From Planctomycetota bacterium (GTDB lineage: Bacteria; Planctomycetota; Planctomycetia; Gemmatales; Gemmataceae), in the NCBI GenBank assembly GCA_016177925.1, contig JACOUH010000448.1:1-35067 (forward strand): DNA of 35,067 nucleotides. The letters are read 5' to 3'. Below, piece by piece: positions 9,335-20,995 of this stretch. Position numbers and translations under genes: made by a program. The notes below the pieces were generated by a model, which worked only from the letters and a program-made list of their open reading frames with translations, searched no databases and was not told where the DNA came from. Numbering within the stretch: the stretch's first letter is position 1; every line of letters begins with the position of its first letter.

Positions 9335-9675
9335 CTGGAAAACCGCGCAAAGTGGAAAAGAAAAATCGATAGCGGGGACTTTGACGCGGGTCGGCGCGTC
9401 TGTGACGGCTGAAACGCCGCGCGCCTCTCGTTTTTCCCGAGACTCCCTCCCAGCGGCCCGGCAAGAGAATTCAGGTCCGGCGCGAAAAAAACGCTTCAAA
9501 ATGTTCACACGGGCCCTTCCGGTTGGTTCGTATAAGAACGCGATGGGCAACGAAATGAGCGGTGCAGGGAGGGACGCACGGGGTATAAGACATGAATACC
9601 CTTTATCACTGGAACAACTCATGGAATCCGCATCACCCTTCTTCTCCTTATTCCCCGCACGAGCCGCCACCGGAG

Positions 9676-9765
9676 TCAGTGTTCGATGCGGATCGCCGAG
9701 CGCTCGGTGTCTTGCTGCATCTGCGCGTGGTTGGCGATCAGGTAGTCGATCGCGTCGTGGATCTC
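9676..9765 (-). pseudogene. 3' remnant of a GT41 glycosyltransferase gene
   Basis: The minus strand reads EIHDAIDYLIANHAQMQQ followed by DTERSAIRIEH and a TGA at 9678-9676. This is nearly the same as the last 25 or so residues of the complete glycosyltransferase whose stop is at 22616. The DNA matches 22617-22694 with only about five differences over 78 bp. Nothing upstream resembles the rest of that gene, and a palindrome at 9785-9838 replaces it. The fragment is too short to function. It implies that a paralogue of the glycosyltransferase once lay immediately upstream of the giant gene, or that a 3' end was copied here. Confidence 0.7.
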
Positions 9766-9784
9766 CCTTTTTCCGCCTGCGGAT

Positions 9785-9838
9785 TCTTTGGAGCGGAGCG
9801 CGTGGCGCGACAACGTGGCACACGCTCCGCTCCGAAGA
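9785..9838. repeat. Palindromic repeat element between two gene remnants
   Basis: A 20-nt arm at 9785-9804 pairs with 9819-9838 with two mismatches across a 14-nt loop. The core is GGAGCGGAGCG paired with CGCTCCGCTCC. It lies between the glycosyltransferase remnant and the next remnant and may mark the point where the ancestral gene was broken. Confidence 0.7.
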
Positions 9839-9851
9839 CTCCGCGTCGCGG

Positions 9852-10250
9852 CTAACCATCGGAGCCTATTGTAGCCTCCAGCCGCCCATTGCTCGTCTGG
9901 CCGTTCGTCTGCGTCATATCGAGCAGCAGGATTCGCCGGCGCACCGGGTCGCCGACGATCTTGACCTTGCGCGGGTGCTTACGGTGGCGGTGCCAGCCGC
10001 GGTCGTACTGCTCCTCGGCCAACTGGCGGACCGATTCGCCGCCCAGCTGCTCGAAGGCACGGCTCACGTGGCGCATGTCGAAGAAGAGTAACTGCTGGGC
10101 GGCAATCTGGGCCGGCGTGCAGACGCGCACGCCGGGCGCCGCGCCGTCACCGAAACCGATGCGGCGCAGGCCCTCCTCGCTGTAGGCGCACACCTCGCGC
10201 GACGCCTCGTAGAGCAGATCCAGGCCGAGCTTGCGCCGCAGCGCCTGACC
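9852..10250 (-). pseudogene. Truncated gene sharing its 3' end with the coiled-coil gene at 19047
   Basis: A minus-strand frame ends at 9852. Its last 40 or so codons before a short variable tail ([35 protein letters not shown]) match the C-terminus of the large gene ending at 19047. The DNA is near-identical over about 115 bp (9875-9989 against 19074-19188). The residues before this, for example LLYEASREVCAYSEEGLRR and QLLFFDMRHVSRAFEQLG, look protein-like but do not match the other gene, and I do not recognise the family. No good start exists: the frame runs on antisense to the real gene at 10323. It is probably a decayed gene fragment, or the shared end is itself a repeated sequence. Confidence 0.5.
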
Positions 10251-10280
10251 TTGCCCAGTATCGCTGCCGCGCCCTATGCT
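10251..10280 (+). promoter_or_regulatory. Candidate promoter for the DUF5678-like/retropepsin pair
   Basis: TTGCCC (10251-10256) and TATGCT (10275-10280) are separated by 18 nt and lie about 42 nt before the ATG at 10323. The match is moderate, but position and orientation fit. Confidence 0.3.
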
Positions 10281-10322
10281 GCCAAGGTCGCATCGTCCTG
10301 TCTTCTGCCGAAAGGGAGTCCC

Positions 10323-10568
10323 ATGTCCAGCGGCCTGCCGAGTCAGCCAATCGACGTCCTGCTGTTCCGCCGCAACCGCGACCAGTTCCCCGACGAACAA
10401 CTCCAGCCGTTCTGGGGCAAGCAGGTCGCCTGGAGCGCCGATGGCACCCGTATCATTGCGAGTGGCGATGATCACAAACAGCTCTACGAGCGTCTGGCAG
10501 CGCTTGACGTCCGCCCGACCGAGGTGGTCGATGAATTCATTCCCGACCCGAACGTGAGCTACTTCTAA
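10323..10568 (+). CDS. DUF5678-like small protein
   Basis: This 81-residue protein starts at an ATG preceded by AAAGGGAG with good spacing; longer upstream starts in the same frame would run into the promoter region. The core VAWSADGTRIIASGDDHKQL, followed by YERLAALDV, resembles the DUF5678 pattern, a short beta-hairpin with a W-V-A-x-x-G-x-x-I-x-x-S-G-x-D element and a helix. It ends in DEFIPDPNVSYF. The function of such proteins is unknown. The TAA stop overlaps the ATG of the protease gene by one base, so the two are almost certainly co-translated. There is no signal peptide or membrane segment, so it is probably cytoplasmic. Confidence 0.75.
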   Translation: MSSGLPSQPIDVLLFRRNRDQFPDEQLQPFWGKQVAWSADGTRIIASGDDHKQLYERLAALDVRPTEVVDEFIPDPNVSYF

Positions 10569-11023
10569 TGAGCCTGGTCTTTCCCTACCGAAGCGGACGT
10601 GCTCCTCGCCCCGTCGTCTCGCTTGGTGGAAGGGCCGTTCGCCCGCGCCCGCTCGTTGACGTCACCCTCCTTGGCCCAACGGGGAGCAAGGTCGTGACGG
10701 CCCTGCTCGACTCAGGAGCCGACGACTCGGTCTTCGCCGAGCAGGTGGCGCTGAGCATCGGCCTTGATTTGCGCAACGCCCCTCAGCAGACCATGACCGG
10801 AGTCGGCGGTCCGCCCTCCGTCATAGCCTACGCCCCCGTCACCCTACGGCTCACCGACGGCAACGAGTACCGCGAGTGGCCCGCGCTCGTGGGCTTCACC
10901 TCGGCCAGGATGACCCATCCCCTCCTTGGGTTCGCCGGCTGTCTCCAGTTCTTCGACGCCCTCTTCTGCGGCGAGCGCGAAGTGGTCGAGCTGACGGTCA
11001 ATGGCCTTTACCCGGGCACGTGA
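10568..11023 (+). CDS. Retropepsin-like aspartic protease domain protein
   Basis: This 151-residue protein carries the aspartic-protease signature ALLDSGADDSVF (active-site D-S-G-A near residue 48), followed by EQVALSIGLDL. Later it has the LLG element in THPLLGFAGCLQFFDALF. A single active-site motif and the small size fit retropepsin-type enzymes, which act as homodimers. No signal peptide is visible, so it is probably cytosolic. Its start ATG shares one base with the stop of the DUF5678-like gene, giving a two-gene translationally coupled operon. Such small pairs are often annotated as clan AA aspartic protease; the substrate is unknown. A toxin-antitoxin-like or protein-processing role is possible but unsupported. 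Confidence 0.8.
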   Translation: MSLVFPYRSGRAPRPVVSLGGRAVRPRPLVDVTLLGPTGSKVVTALLDSGADDSVFAEQVALSIGLDLRNAPQQTMTGVGGPPSVIAYAPVTLRLTDGNEYREWPALVGFTSARMTHPLLGFAGCLQFFDALFCGEREVVELTVNGLYPGT

Positions 11024-11148
11024 GGCGGACCGAGGGGAAGCGCGGCTAACGTCATTTCGTGGGCAGCCCCAAGCCGTCCCCGGTATAGACCCCCAGGCAG
11101 CCCTCAACCATTTGTGGGTGTACATGGACCGTGCGTGAGGAGCCTGCG

Positions 11149-11358
11149 ATGAACCCGAACGCCTGCTGCATCATCAGTGAAGCAAGCGAAGACCGCTTCG
11201 ATGAGACCGACAGCCTGGAAGAGGCCCTCCGTATCGCCCGCGCCCTGGCGCGCGAAAGCCAGGCCGGTGACCCCGTTTCGATCGAGCATCGGGGCCGGGT
11301 CATTCGGCAACCGGTGCTCCTGCCGGATGGGAGCATTTCGGAGGAGGAAATTCGCTGA
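11149..11358 (+). CDS. Small acidic hypothetical protein
   Basis: This 69-residue protein starts at the ATG preceded by GAGGAG (11137-11142) with 6-nt spacing. A GTG 18 nt upstream is open but has no SD. The sequence is rich in E and D and contains a helix-like stretch SLEEALRIARALARES followed by DPVSIEHRGRVIRQPVLLPDG. I do not recognise the family. It faces the end of hsdR on the opposite strand and lies 125 bp after the protease gene, so it may be its own unit. It is probably a cytoplasmic protein of unknown function. Confidence 0.6.
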   Translation: MNPNACCIISEASEDRFDETDSLEEALRIARALARESQAGDPVSIEHRGRVIRQPVLLPDGSISEEEIR

Positions 11359-11409
11359 TCCGCGCGCCGTTGGGGCGGATCGACAGTTCCCGGAGGTCGG
11401 CGTTCCCTG

Positions 11410-14523
<3,114 letters not shown>

Positions 14524-14548
14524 CGGAGGGAGTGCCCTAAAATCTAGG

Positions 14549-14599
14549 CCAATTCACTGCCAATTCACTGCCAATTCACTGCCAATTCACTGCCAATTC
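14549..14599. repeat. 11-bp tandem repeat, four copies plus a partial
   Basis: CCAATTCACTG is repeated perfectly at 14549, 14560, 14571 and 14582, followed by a partial copy (CCAATTC) at 14593. It fills most of the gap between the stop of the Schlafen-like gene (14603) and the hsdR start (14523). The period is close to one helical turn and is not a multiple of three. Confidence 0.95.
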
Positions 14600-14602
14600 G
14601 GG

Positions 14603-15994
14603 TTACCCCTCGGCAAGGAACAACACCGTGCCCCGCCCCTTGCCCGTTTGCCGGATTAAACCCAATCCGCGCAGCCGTTGGAGATCGCTCTTGAGGGCGT
14701 TCACGTCGAGCTTCAGAACGGATTGAATCTCCTTTCGGCCGATTCCTGGCCGCTCCGCGAGCAACTGCAGAATCCGTTGCTGGCGGTCGGTCACGTCCTG
14801 CTTCACTTGACGCGGGGGGATGTACCGGCTCGGACGGAACCGCACCAACACGAAGTTCGGCCCTTCTTCAATCTCCGGTCGCGGTAGGCCGGCTTGTTGG
14901 GTCAATTCGGCCATCTTGAGCGTGCCGCGACCCCAGGTCTCGATAATGCCGCGGCGGTGAAAGACACGCGCGAGCAACGGGTTCCACGGCTGAGATTCGT
15001 GCGGCAGGAACAACTTTTCCGGGGTCAGGTCGAAGCGCAGTGCTCCCGTCGAGGTGATCTCCAGGCGGTCCTGATAGATGGCGACCGCGACCGAACCGCC
15101 GCCGCTACTGTAGTCCCGGTGGCAGATGGCATTCGCCAGCGCCTCGCGCAACGCGACCGGTGGATAAATCGGCTCGTCGATCCGCTCGAACAGGCCCGGA
15201 ACGACGCGCCCGGCGATCGGCAGATTCTCGCGTAGAAACTGCTCGGCTTTCAGCAGCAACTCGAACGTGTTGCCGTGGAACTGGCGGTTGTCCAGAAACT
15301 CCGTCTTGTCCGTGCCCTTGAACTTCGCCACGCGGAGCAGGCACTGCGGCAATTCCGCTTCAAGACGGGCGCGTTGACCGAACAGGACCACCGCCGCTCG
15401 GAGTAACTGCTCCCCCTTCAGCAACCCGAAACCACGGAGCAGTTCGACCGGGTCGCGGGTGCCAGGGTCCGTCAGCCGCCCGCGGCGGATCGCCTCGTCG
15501 ATCGTGCGCGTTAGCTCGGTGATGTCCAAGTCGGCGGCGGTCCACCCCTGGGCCGGCTCCGTCTCCCAGCGTCGTTCACCGTGGAACCGCTCAATCAGGA
15601 TTCGGTTATACTCATCCCGGCTCATCTTCGAGCTGGTGTTGCCCAAGCGCTTGTACGCCTGACCCTTGTAGCTGTATGGACGGTTCGGCCCGGTGCTGAC
15701 CGCCACCACGACGACCTGCAATCCGGGGCGGACATCGACGCGGTCGATCTGGGGGAAGATGGTCGGCTCGATCTGTTGGATTTCCTGGGCGATCTCTTCG
15801 AGCGTCCGGTCAGCGACCTGTTGACCGAGGACTCGGCCGTTTGGCTCGATCCCAAACAGCACCCGGCCCCCGCGGTGGTTCAGCATCGCGCAGAGCGCGT
15901 GCATGGCTTCGCGCCGCTCGCCTGTAGTCTTCTTGAATTCCAGAGTCTCTGACTCCCCTTGTGCAACGAGCGCTTGAAGTTGGGTCGTGTTCAT
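14603..15994 (-). CDS. Schlafen/AlbA_2 ATP-binding protein with C-terminal winged helix
   Basis: This 463-residue protein has three parts. Residues 10-130 are an AlbA_2 (Schlafen) domain (ETLEFKKTTG, ALCAMLNHRGGRVLFGI). A GHKL-like ATP-binding domain lies at about residues 275-380 (REALANAICHRDYSSGGG, RLEITSTGAL). A winged-helix segment follows at about residues 405-460 (RPGIGRKEIQSVLKLD, LQRLRGLGLIRQTGKG). The start is the ATG at 15994-15992, whose A is the last base of the hsdS TGA, so translation is coupled; a TTG one codon earlier is less likely. Proteins of this kind occur as accessory genes inside type I RM operons, where a regulatory or additional defence role has been suggested. Here it lies between hsdS and hsdR. 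Its specific job is inference. Confidence 0.9.
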   Translation of the reverse strand: MNTTQLQALVAQGESETLEFKKTTGERREAMHALCAMLNHRGGRVLFGIEPNGRVLGQQVADRTLEEIAQEIQQIEPTIFPQIDRVDVRPGLQVVVVAVSTGPNRPYSYKGQAYKRLGNTSSKMSRDEYNRILIERFHGERRWETEPAQGWTAADLDITELTRTIDEAIRRGRLTDPGTRDPVELLRGFGLLKGEQLLRAAVVLFGQRARLEAELPQCLLRVAKFKGTDKTEFLDNRQFHGNTFELLLKAEQFLRENLPIAGRVVPGLFERIDEPIYPPVALREALANAICHRDYSSGGGSVAVAIYQDRLEITSTGALRFDLTPEKLFLPHESQPWNPLLARVFHRRGIIETWGRGTLKMAELTQQAGLPRPEIEEGPNFVLVRFRPSRYIPPRQVKQDVTDRQQRILQLLAERPGIGRKEIQSVLKLDVNALKSDLQRLRGLGLIRQTGKGRGTVLFLAEG

Positions 15995-17334
15995 CAAGTC
16001 GCCCTCCCGACGATCCGCTCCGCGTCCGGCACGCGCAACTCGCCCGAAATCAGCTTCGGCAACAGCGCGTCCCGCAATGCGGCGAGCGTGCGGGATTGCT
16101 CCACAGCAGCCGTAATCTGAGAGAAGACCGGCGAGACGATCCCGCCAAACCGGGTGAACAGCGGAGAGTCGTTGTCCGGGGTGGCGACGCTGTACTTGTC
16201 AAGGCTGTCCGCGGGCACGCGCTGGCGGCCGCTGGAACCGGTCATTTGCTGGATGGCAAATGCGCGGAAATCTTGCGTGCGGGCCAGCAGATACGCGAAT
16301 ATCGGCGGGATACCTTTCTTCGGTCGAAGAACGATGTACTCGGTTGATCCCCAACCCACTTCACCATCGCGGAGGAAATCCACGAATGCCGTTTTGCCGT
16401 TTTCAAGGCAGGGTGTGATCCGAGCGACAAGCGTATCGCCGTTGATGAACTTCATCCCTGAACCCGTTTCTCGCATCACCCAGGATTCCGGCGAAGGCCC
16501 TTGCGTGGGCATGTTCGCCATGTCGAGGTAGGGCGCGAGGCTTCCTTTCGCGAGCGTTCGCGTCGGGTTAATCTCGAAAACTTCCGGCAATGGACGCACG
16601 CGCCAGCCTTTCGGGATCGGGCCGAGCGCGGACTCCTCGAATGAGTCCGGGAAGAGCGCCGCGAGGTCAGGCGACAGGCCCGCCAGCGCTCGGCCATCGG
16701 CTTTCGCGCGCACCGGGTCGAAGTCCACGAACCAGCTCTGGAAGATCGCCCGCGCCATCGCCTCCAGCGTCCGGTTCCGCCGCCGGTTCAACTCGATCTT
16801 GTCGTCCAGCACACCGAGAATGCACGCGATGGCCTGTTGTTCGTGGAGAGGGGGAAGATTGACCTCAATAGATCGAAGCGAGGTGAGCGGGCTTCCGATA
16901 CCGGGCGTTCCGACGGTAGAAGCGTGCTCCATTAGTTTGTGATGCCCCGCTGGCGACCGGAAGAAATAGAACAAGAACAGTGGCTCAGCCAAGGACCGAT
17001 TGCAAGTCAGTTTCATCAAACTTGTCGAGAGAACATACCGAGGTTGCAACTTTCCAACGATGCCAACGGTTCCGATGTTGCCACGGTGGGGAAACACGAG
17101 GTCGCCATCCCTGACGTTTTGCGACCTCAACCGGTCCGCGAACTCGGCCGTGATGAAAACAAAATCGTCCACGAACTCTTTCGTGTCCGAGATGTTGTTT
17201 CCACGAATGACTGGAACACCTGACGCGACGTAGGTGTCGCTCTTCATCCGCGAGCCGAAAGGACCGATCGCGATGGAGGCGTTCGAGTCCGCCTTCAATT
17301 GGTCGATGGTGTAGCGGCGCCACTCACTCGCCAT
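15994..17334 (-). CDS. hsdS: Type I restriction enzyme specificity subunit (HsdS)
   Basis: At 446 residues the length is typical. HsdS determines the bipartite target sequence and bridges the M and R subunits. The first target-recognition domain (about residues 1-155, with [20 protein letters not shown]) ends in the conserved [20 protein letters not shown] and a helix ending in [15 protein letters not shown]. The second recognition domain (about 235-410) begins [14 protein letters not shown], and the second conserved helix is [20 protein letters not shown]. Both halves are complete, so a two-part recognition site is expected; the site itself cannot be read from the sequence. The ATG overlaps the hsdM end by 11 bp and the stop overlaps the next gene by 1 bp. 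Confidence 0.95.
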   Translation of the reverse strand: MASEWRRYTIDQLKADSNASIAIGPFGSRMKSDTYVASGVPVIRGNNISDTKEFVDDFVFITAEFADRLRSQNVRDGDLVFPHRGNIGTVGIVGKLQPRYVLSTSLMKLTCNRSLAEPLFLFYFFRSPAGHHKLMEHASTVGTPGIGSPLTSLRSIEVNLPPLHEQQAIACILGVLDDKIELNRRRNRTLEAMARAIFQSWFVDFDPVRAKADGRALAGLSPDLAALFPDSFEESALGPIPKGWRVRPLPEVFEINPTRTLAKGSLAPYLDMANMPTQGPSPESWVMRETGSGMKFINGDTLVARITPCLENGKTAFVDFLRDGEVGWGSTEYIVLRPKKGIPPIFAYLLARTQDFRAFAIQQMTGSSGRQRVPADSLDKYSVATPDNDSPLFTRFGGIVSPVFSQITAAVEQSRTLAALRDALLPKLISGELRVPDAERIVGRAT

Positions 17335-18946
17335 AGTCGATGTCCTTCAGGTTGGCCCAGATGAGCAGGTCCAGCCTCGCGGACTCCTTCGTCTGTTCGC
17401 GGAGTTCGTCGGTGAGCCGCTTCATCTTGTCCTCGAACGGCTCGCCGTCGTCCTCGGCCTCCGCTGCGCCGACGTAGCGGCCCGGCGTCAGGATGTGCCC
17501 GTGGTGGCGGATCTCTTCCAGCGTCGCACTCTTGCAGAAGCCGGGGATGTCCGCGTACTTCTTCTCACCCTCACCCCGGCCCTCTCCCTTCGAGGGAGAG
17601 GGAGATTTCCGGTCGCGGCGCCAGGAGTGGTAGGTGTCCGCGATGGTGCGGATGTCGGCGTCGGTCAGTTCGCGATGAACACGGTCGATCATCGTGCCCA
17701 TGTTGCGGGCGTCGATGAACAGTGTTTCGCCCGTCCGCTTGCGGAAAGACTCCCCGGACTGACGTCCGGGGCTCGCCTGTTTGCCGCGTACGAGGAACCA
17801 CAGGCAGACGGGAATCTGCGTGCTGTAGAACAGTTGTCCCGGCAGCGCGACCATGCAATCGACCAGGTCGGCCTCGATGATCGCCTTGCGAATTTCCCCT
17901 TCGCCCGACTGGTTCGACGACATGCTGCCGTTGGCCAGCACAAATCCCGCGAGGCCGTTCGGGGCCAGATGATGGATGAAGTGCTGCACCCAGGCGAAGT
18001 TCGCGTTGCCGGCCGGCGGCGTGCCGTACACCCAGCGCTTGTCCTCCTTCAGGAGTTCGCCGCGCCAGTCGCTGTCGTTGAACGGCGGGTTGGCGAGGAC
18101 GTAATCGGCCTTCAGGTCCGGGTGCAGGTCGCGGTGGAAGCTGTCGGCGTGCTCCTTGCCGAGGTTCGCTTCGATGCCGCGAATGGCGAGGTTCATCTTC
18201 GCCAGCCGCCAGGTCGTGTGGTTCGACTCCTGGCCGTAAACGGCGATGTCGCCGATCCTGCCGCCGTGCTCCTCGATGAACTTCTCGGAGGAGACGAACA
18301 TGCCGCCGGAGCCGCAGCACGGGTCGAAGACGCGGCCCTTGTACGGCGCCAGCATCGCGACGAGCAAGCGCACGACGCACCGCGGCGTGTAGAACTGCCC
18401 GCCCTTCTTGCCCTCGGCGCTGGCGAACTCGGACAGGAAGTATTCGTAGACGCGGCCGAGGATGTCCTTCGAGCGATTCTCCTTGTCGCCCAGGCCGATG
18501 TTGCCGATCAGGTCGATGAGCTGGCCGAGCCGTTGCTTGTCGAGTCGCGGGTGGGCGTAGTCCTTGGGCAGCACGCCCTTCAGCGTCGGGTTGTCGCGCT
18601 CGATGGCGAGCATCGCGTCGTCCACGATCCTACCGATCTTCGGATCTTTGGCGCGGTTGCGAAGGTTCGACCAGCGCGACTCCGGCGGCACCCAGAATAT
18701 GTTGACGGCGCGGTACTCGTCCGGGTCTTCCGGGTCGGCCCCAGCGTCCCGTTCGGCTTCGAGGCGGGCGTGCTGCTCCTCGAAGGCGTCGGAGATGTAC
18801 TTGAGGAAGATCAGGCCGAGGACGACGTGCTTGTACTCGGCCGCGTCCATGTTGGAGCGCAGGGCGTCGGCGGCCCGCCAGAGGTCGGCCTCGAAGCCGA
18901 GCTTCGCCCCGTTGCCCTTGGCGGGCGTGGTCGTCTCTCTTGGCAT
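17324..18946 (-). CDS. hsdM: Type I restriction enzyme methyltransferase subunit (HsdM)
   Basis: This 540-residue N6-adenine methyltransferase has an N-terminal HsdM helical domain ([15 protein letters not shown]), [13 protein letters not shown], the AdoMet motif FDPCCGSGG near residue 205 (usually DPACGSGG) and the catalytic NPPF near residue 285. The start is the ATG at 18946, preceded by GGAGGA with 6-nt spacing. The frame is open for 39 more codons upstream, but that stretch is not HsdM-like and covers the promoter. Two short insertions interrupt the C-terminal third: [12 protein letters not shown] near residues 389-400 and [16 protein letters not shown] near 445-460. Each is encoded by a palindromic DNA element. 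The flanking conserved blocks ([29 protein letters not shown]) remain in frame, so the enzyme may still be active. Confidence 0.95.
   Translation of the reverse strand: MPRETTTPAKGNGAKLGFEADLWRAADALRSNMDAAEYKHVVLGLIFLKYISDAFEEQHARLEAERDAGADPEDPDEYRAVNIFWVPPESRWSNLRNRAKDPKIGRIVDDAMLAIERDNPTLKGVLPKDYAHPRLDKQRLGQLIDLIGNIGLGDKENRSKDILGRVYEYFLSEFASAEGKKGGQFYTPRCVVRLLVAMLAPYKGRVFDPCCGSGGMFVSSEKFIEEHGGRIGDIAVYGQESNHTTWRLAKMNLAIRGIEANLGKEHADSFHRDLHPDLKADYVLANPPFNDSDWRGELLKEDKRWVYGTPPAGNANFAWVQHFIHHLAPNGLAGFVLANGSMSSNQSGEGEIRKAIIEADLVDCMVALPGQLFYSTQIPVCLWFLVRGKQASPGRQSGESFRKRTGETLFIDARNMGTMIDRVHRELTDADIRTIADTYHSWRRDRKSPSPSKGEGRGEGEKKYADIPGFCKSATLEEIRHHGHILTPGRYVGAAEAEDDGEPFEDKMKRLTDELREQTKESARLDLLIWANLKDIDYGE
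17580..17602. repeat. Palindromic element inserted in frame in hsdM (element 1)
   Basis: CCCTCTCCCT at 17580-17589 pairs perfectly with AGGGAGAGGG at 17593-17602 across a 3-nt loop. On the coding strand it yields [14 protein letters not shown]. HsdM proteins normally pass directly from the helix before this point to Y-x-D-x-PGFC, so the extra residues look like an inserted repeat element. Confidence 0.8.
17752..17771. repeat. Palindromic element inserted in frame in hsdM (element 2)
   Basis: CCCCGGAC at 17752-17759 pairs perfectly with GTCCGGGG at 17764-17771 across a 4-nt loop. It encodes part of [11 protein letters not shown], which sits where HsdM normally has a short loop before the LFIDAR motif. 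Its sequence differs from element 1 downstream, so two unrelated palindromes have entered one gene. Confidence 0.75.
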
Positions 18947-19015
18947 GCGTCCTCCGGTGTGATGGGTGTTGACGACCCCGCGCAAGCGTTCCACTAAACA
19001 AAGCACTTGATAGGT

Positions 19016-19043
19016 AGTATACGGGCCTGTGGGACGGCAACAA
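19016..19043 (-). promoter_or_regulatory. Candidate promoter of the hsdM-hsdS-Schlafen-hsdR operon
   Basis: On the minus strand, TTGTTG (19043-19038) is followed after 16 nt by TATACT (19021-19016), a five-of-six match to the -10 consensus. It lies about 70 nt upstream of the hsdM ATG at 18946, directly after the end of the preceding gene (19047). All four downstream genes share the strand and overlap or have small gaps. Confidence 0.5.
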
Positions 19044-19046
19044 AGG

Positions 19047-20995
19047 TCAGCAGGGAAGGTCACACGGCCGCGCCTCCAGCCGCCCGTTGCCCGTCTGGCC
19101 GTTCGTCTGCGTCACATCGAGCAGCAGGATTCGCCGGCGCACCGGGTTGCCGACGATCTTGACCTTGCGCGGGTGCTTGCGATGGCGGTACTGCTCCAGG
19201 TCCTTCACCGACTCGGCATCCACCACCAGGACGACGTTCTCATCGTGCAGCGTCAGGTCGGAGAGGACCTTGTTGATCAGGCCCAGATCCGGCGTCAGGT
19301 TGATGTCGATGCCGAGGAACTTGCGGATGAGCCTTTCCCAGATCTTGTCGATCTTATCCGGCTTGTTGACGCAGACCAGCGAGTAGTCCCGCAGCTCCTC
19401 GTGTACGCTGCCCTCCATCAGCCGCCGCGCGAACGAGCGCACCAGGCGCTCGTGGGGCCGCACGTAGTCGCCCCACACCTCGCGGGTCTTCTCGACGTCC
19501 TCCTTGATCTTTTCTTCCATGACCGCCGCGCCCAATTCCGGGTGGAAGTTCGTCGTGTCCACGATGCACACGATGCCCCGCTCGAGCAGGTGCCGTTCGA
19601 GCACCTCTACCTCCTCCGCCATCCCGAAGGCGTCGAGGTGGAGCGTGCGGTAGTCGTCGAGGGTGGCGATGTCCTTGAAGACAGCCGGCAGCGTCCCGAG
19701 CTTGTTGGGCCGGTACGACCCCGCGTAAACCTGGAACTGATTGAGGATCGCCGGCGCGTGGTTGAAGCGTTCGGCAGACAGCTCCTTGCACCGTGCGGGG
19801 ACGTCGGCAAAGCCCAGCTCCCTCAGCACGAGCAGGATGGCCTGCAGGTCCGGCTCGCCGAGGAACGCCGCGTGCTCGAAGGCATAGCGCAGGTAATCGT
19901 CCGGCTTGGGGCCCTTCTTGCTGCTCCACTTGCGGACGAGGTAGGTCAAGTGCTTCCGCTCCGAAACGCCGGGCAGCCGGACGTGGGTCCGCAGCGTGTC
20001 GACGAGCACACTGACCTTCGGGTCGATCTTCTCAGGCAGGATGCGCTCCAGGACGAAGCGGAGGGTCGGCCCCAGCTGCGCGGGCACGATGGGGAAGTCG
20101 CACAGTTGTTGCTCGGTGATGCTGCCGAACCCCTGCACCCGGTTGGCGCGGAGGTGCTGCGCCGCCGCGGGCGTCAGAAGGAAGGACGCCGCACGCAGCC
20201 ACTTCACGCCCTCCCGCGCCTTGTGGGACGGATTTCCAATCCGTCCGGAAGAGGACGGATTGGAAATCCGTCCTACGCCGGTCGAGAAGGCGCGATCGAG
20301 GTATCTGCAGAACACCGCGCCGTCGGGACCGCCCAGCAGGCTGAAGACGATCCGCTTCTGCTCACGGTGCGCCCGCGCCGTCTCGTCGCAGAACTTGCGG
20401 ATGCGCGCCCGGCCAGCCTCGGCGGCGTCGAGCTGCTGCAGAATCGTCCTCCGCTTCGCGCGGTCTCTGTCGGCCTCTTTGATCTTGGTCTCGAAGTCCT
20501 CGATTTGCTTCGCCAGCTTGGCGTCCTCCCGCTCCCAGATGGACATCGCCTTCTTGTTGTCCTGGTCGGCGGGGGCATTCTCGTGGTGTTTCCTGCGCTT
20601 GGCCCGCGCCTGCTGCAGGTCCCGCTTGGTCTTGCGGTAGTCGCGCTCGCTCTCGACGGAGAGCGCCTTACGGCGCAGGAGTGCGCCGTCGCGGTTGCCG
20701 GTCAAGAGCCAGTCGATGAACTCTGCCGCGAGCTGCGCCTGTTCGTTCTTGTCGATGTGGTCGGTGGCGAAATGCAGCAGGTCCGGCACCTTGATGCACA
20801 CGAGCGGAGTCGGAATGGCTGCATCGCCCCCGCCCACAAAATCGTGGGCGTTGTCGATGGCCGCGTGCAGCAGTTCCGCCGCCGCGCGGCAAGCTGTTCG
20901 ACACGCTGCTGGTCGGCAGTCACTGTCCCGTTCGCGGACGTCTCGGGCGAAAACAGGGTGACCGTCTCCGTCACCGGGTGAGTGTGCTCGTCCAT
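19047..20995 (-). CDS. Unrecognised coiled-coil protein, apparently frameshifted
   Basis: I do not recognise this family. The start [16 protein letters not shown] (ATG at 20995, AAGGA upstream) is in one frame up to about VEQLAAR. The coding sense then continues in the -1 frame as [19 protein letters not shown] near 20885-20895 and runs to 19047. One base seems to be missing in the run of GCG/CGG repeats. Alternatively, the second frame starts at a GTG at 20837 that has no SD. The product of about 650 residues has a K/R/E-rich coiled coil early on ([37 protein letters not shown]) and a globular remainder with [19 protein letters not shown] and [19 protein letters not shown] palindrome encoding GRISNPS and GRIGNPS is inserted in frame. 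There is no signal peptide. Its last 40 codons resemble the remnant at 9852. It may be a pseudogene if the frameshift is real. Confidence 0.65.
20223..20276. repeat. Palindromic element inserted in frame in the coiled-coil gene
   Basis: Arms of 24 nt at 20223-20246 and 20253-20276 are inverted repeats with one mismatch and a 6-nt loop. On the coding strand it yields [17 protein letters not shown]. The same core palindrome recurs at 31548-31612 in a spacer, so this is a multicopy element that was tolerated as coding sequence. Confidence 0.9.

Larger units (their letters stand above)
9040..9675. other. Long non-coding spacer upstream of the giant gene
   Basis: No convincing gene was found in these 636 bp. 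The open frames here are short or run antisense into the giant gene. The spacer contains a perfect hairpin at 9151-9175, a weak promoter candidate at 9307-9334 and A-rich tracts near 9340-9370 and 9484-9490. If the candidate promoter is used, the giant mRNA would have a leader of about 260 nt. Confidence 0.6.

Noticed and set aside
9592..9855. An 87-codon plus-strand frame starting MNTLYHWNNSWNPHH
   Set aside because: Most of it is antisense to the glycosyltransferase remnant and to the palindrome at 9785-9838, and no SD precedes the start.
14549..14599. The tandem repeat as a CRISPR array
   Set aside because: The unit is 11 bp with no spacers, and no cas gene is present. No CRISPR array was seen anywhere in the window.
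17495..18997. A 500-codon plus-strand frame across hsdM
   Set aside because: It is antisense to a gene with intact methyltransferase motifs and has no recognisable content of its own.
18947..19063. N-terminal extension of hsdM by 39 codons
   Set aside because: The extension has no HsdM similarity, overlaps the promoter candidate, and a better ATG with an SD lies at 18946.
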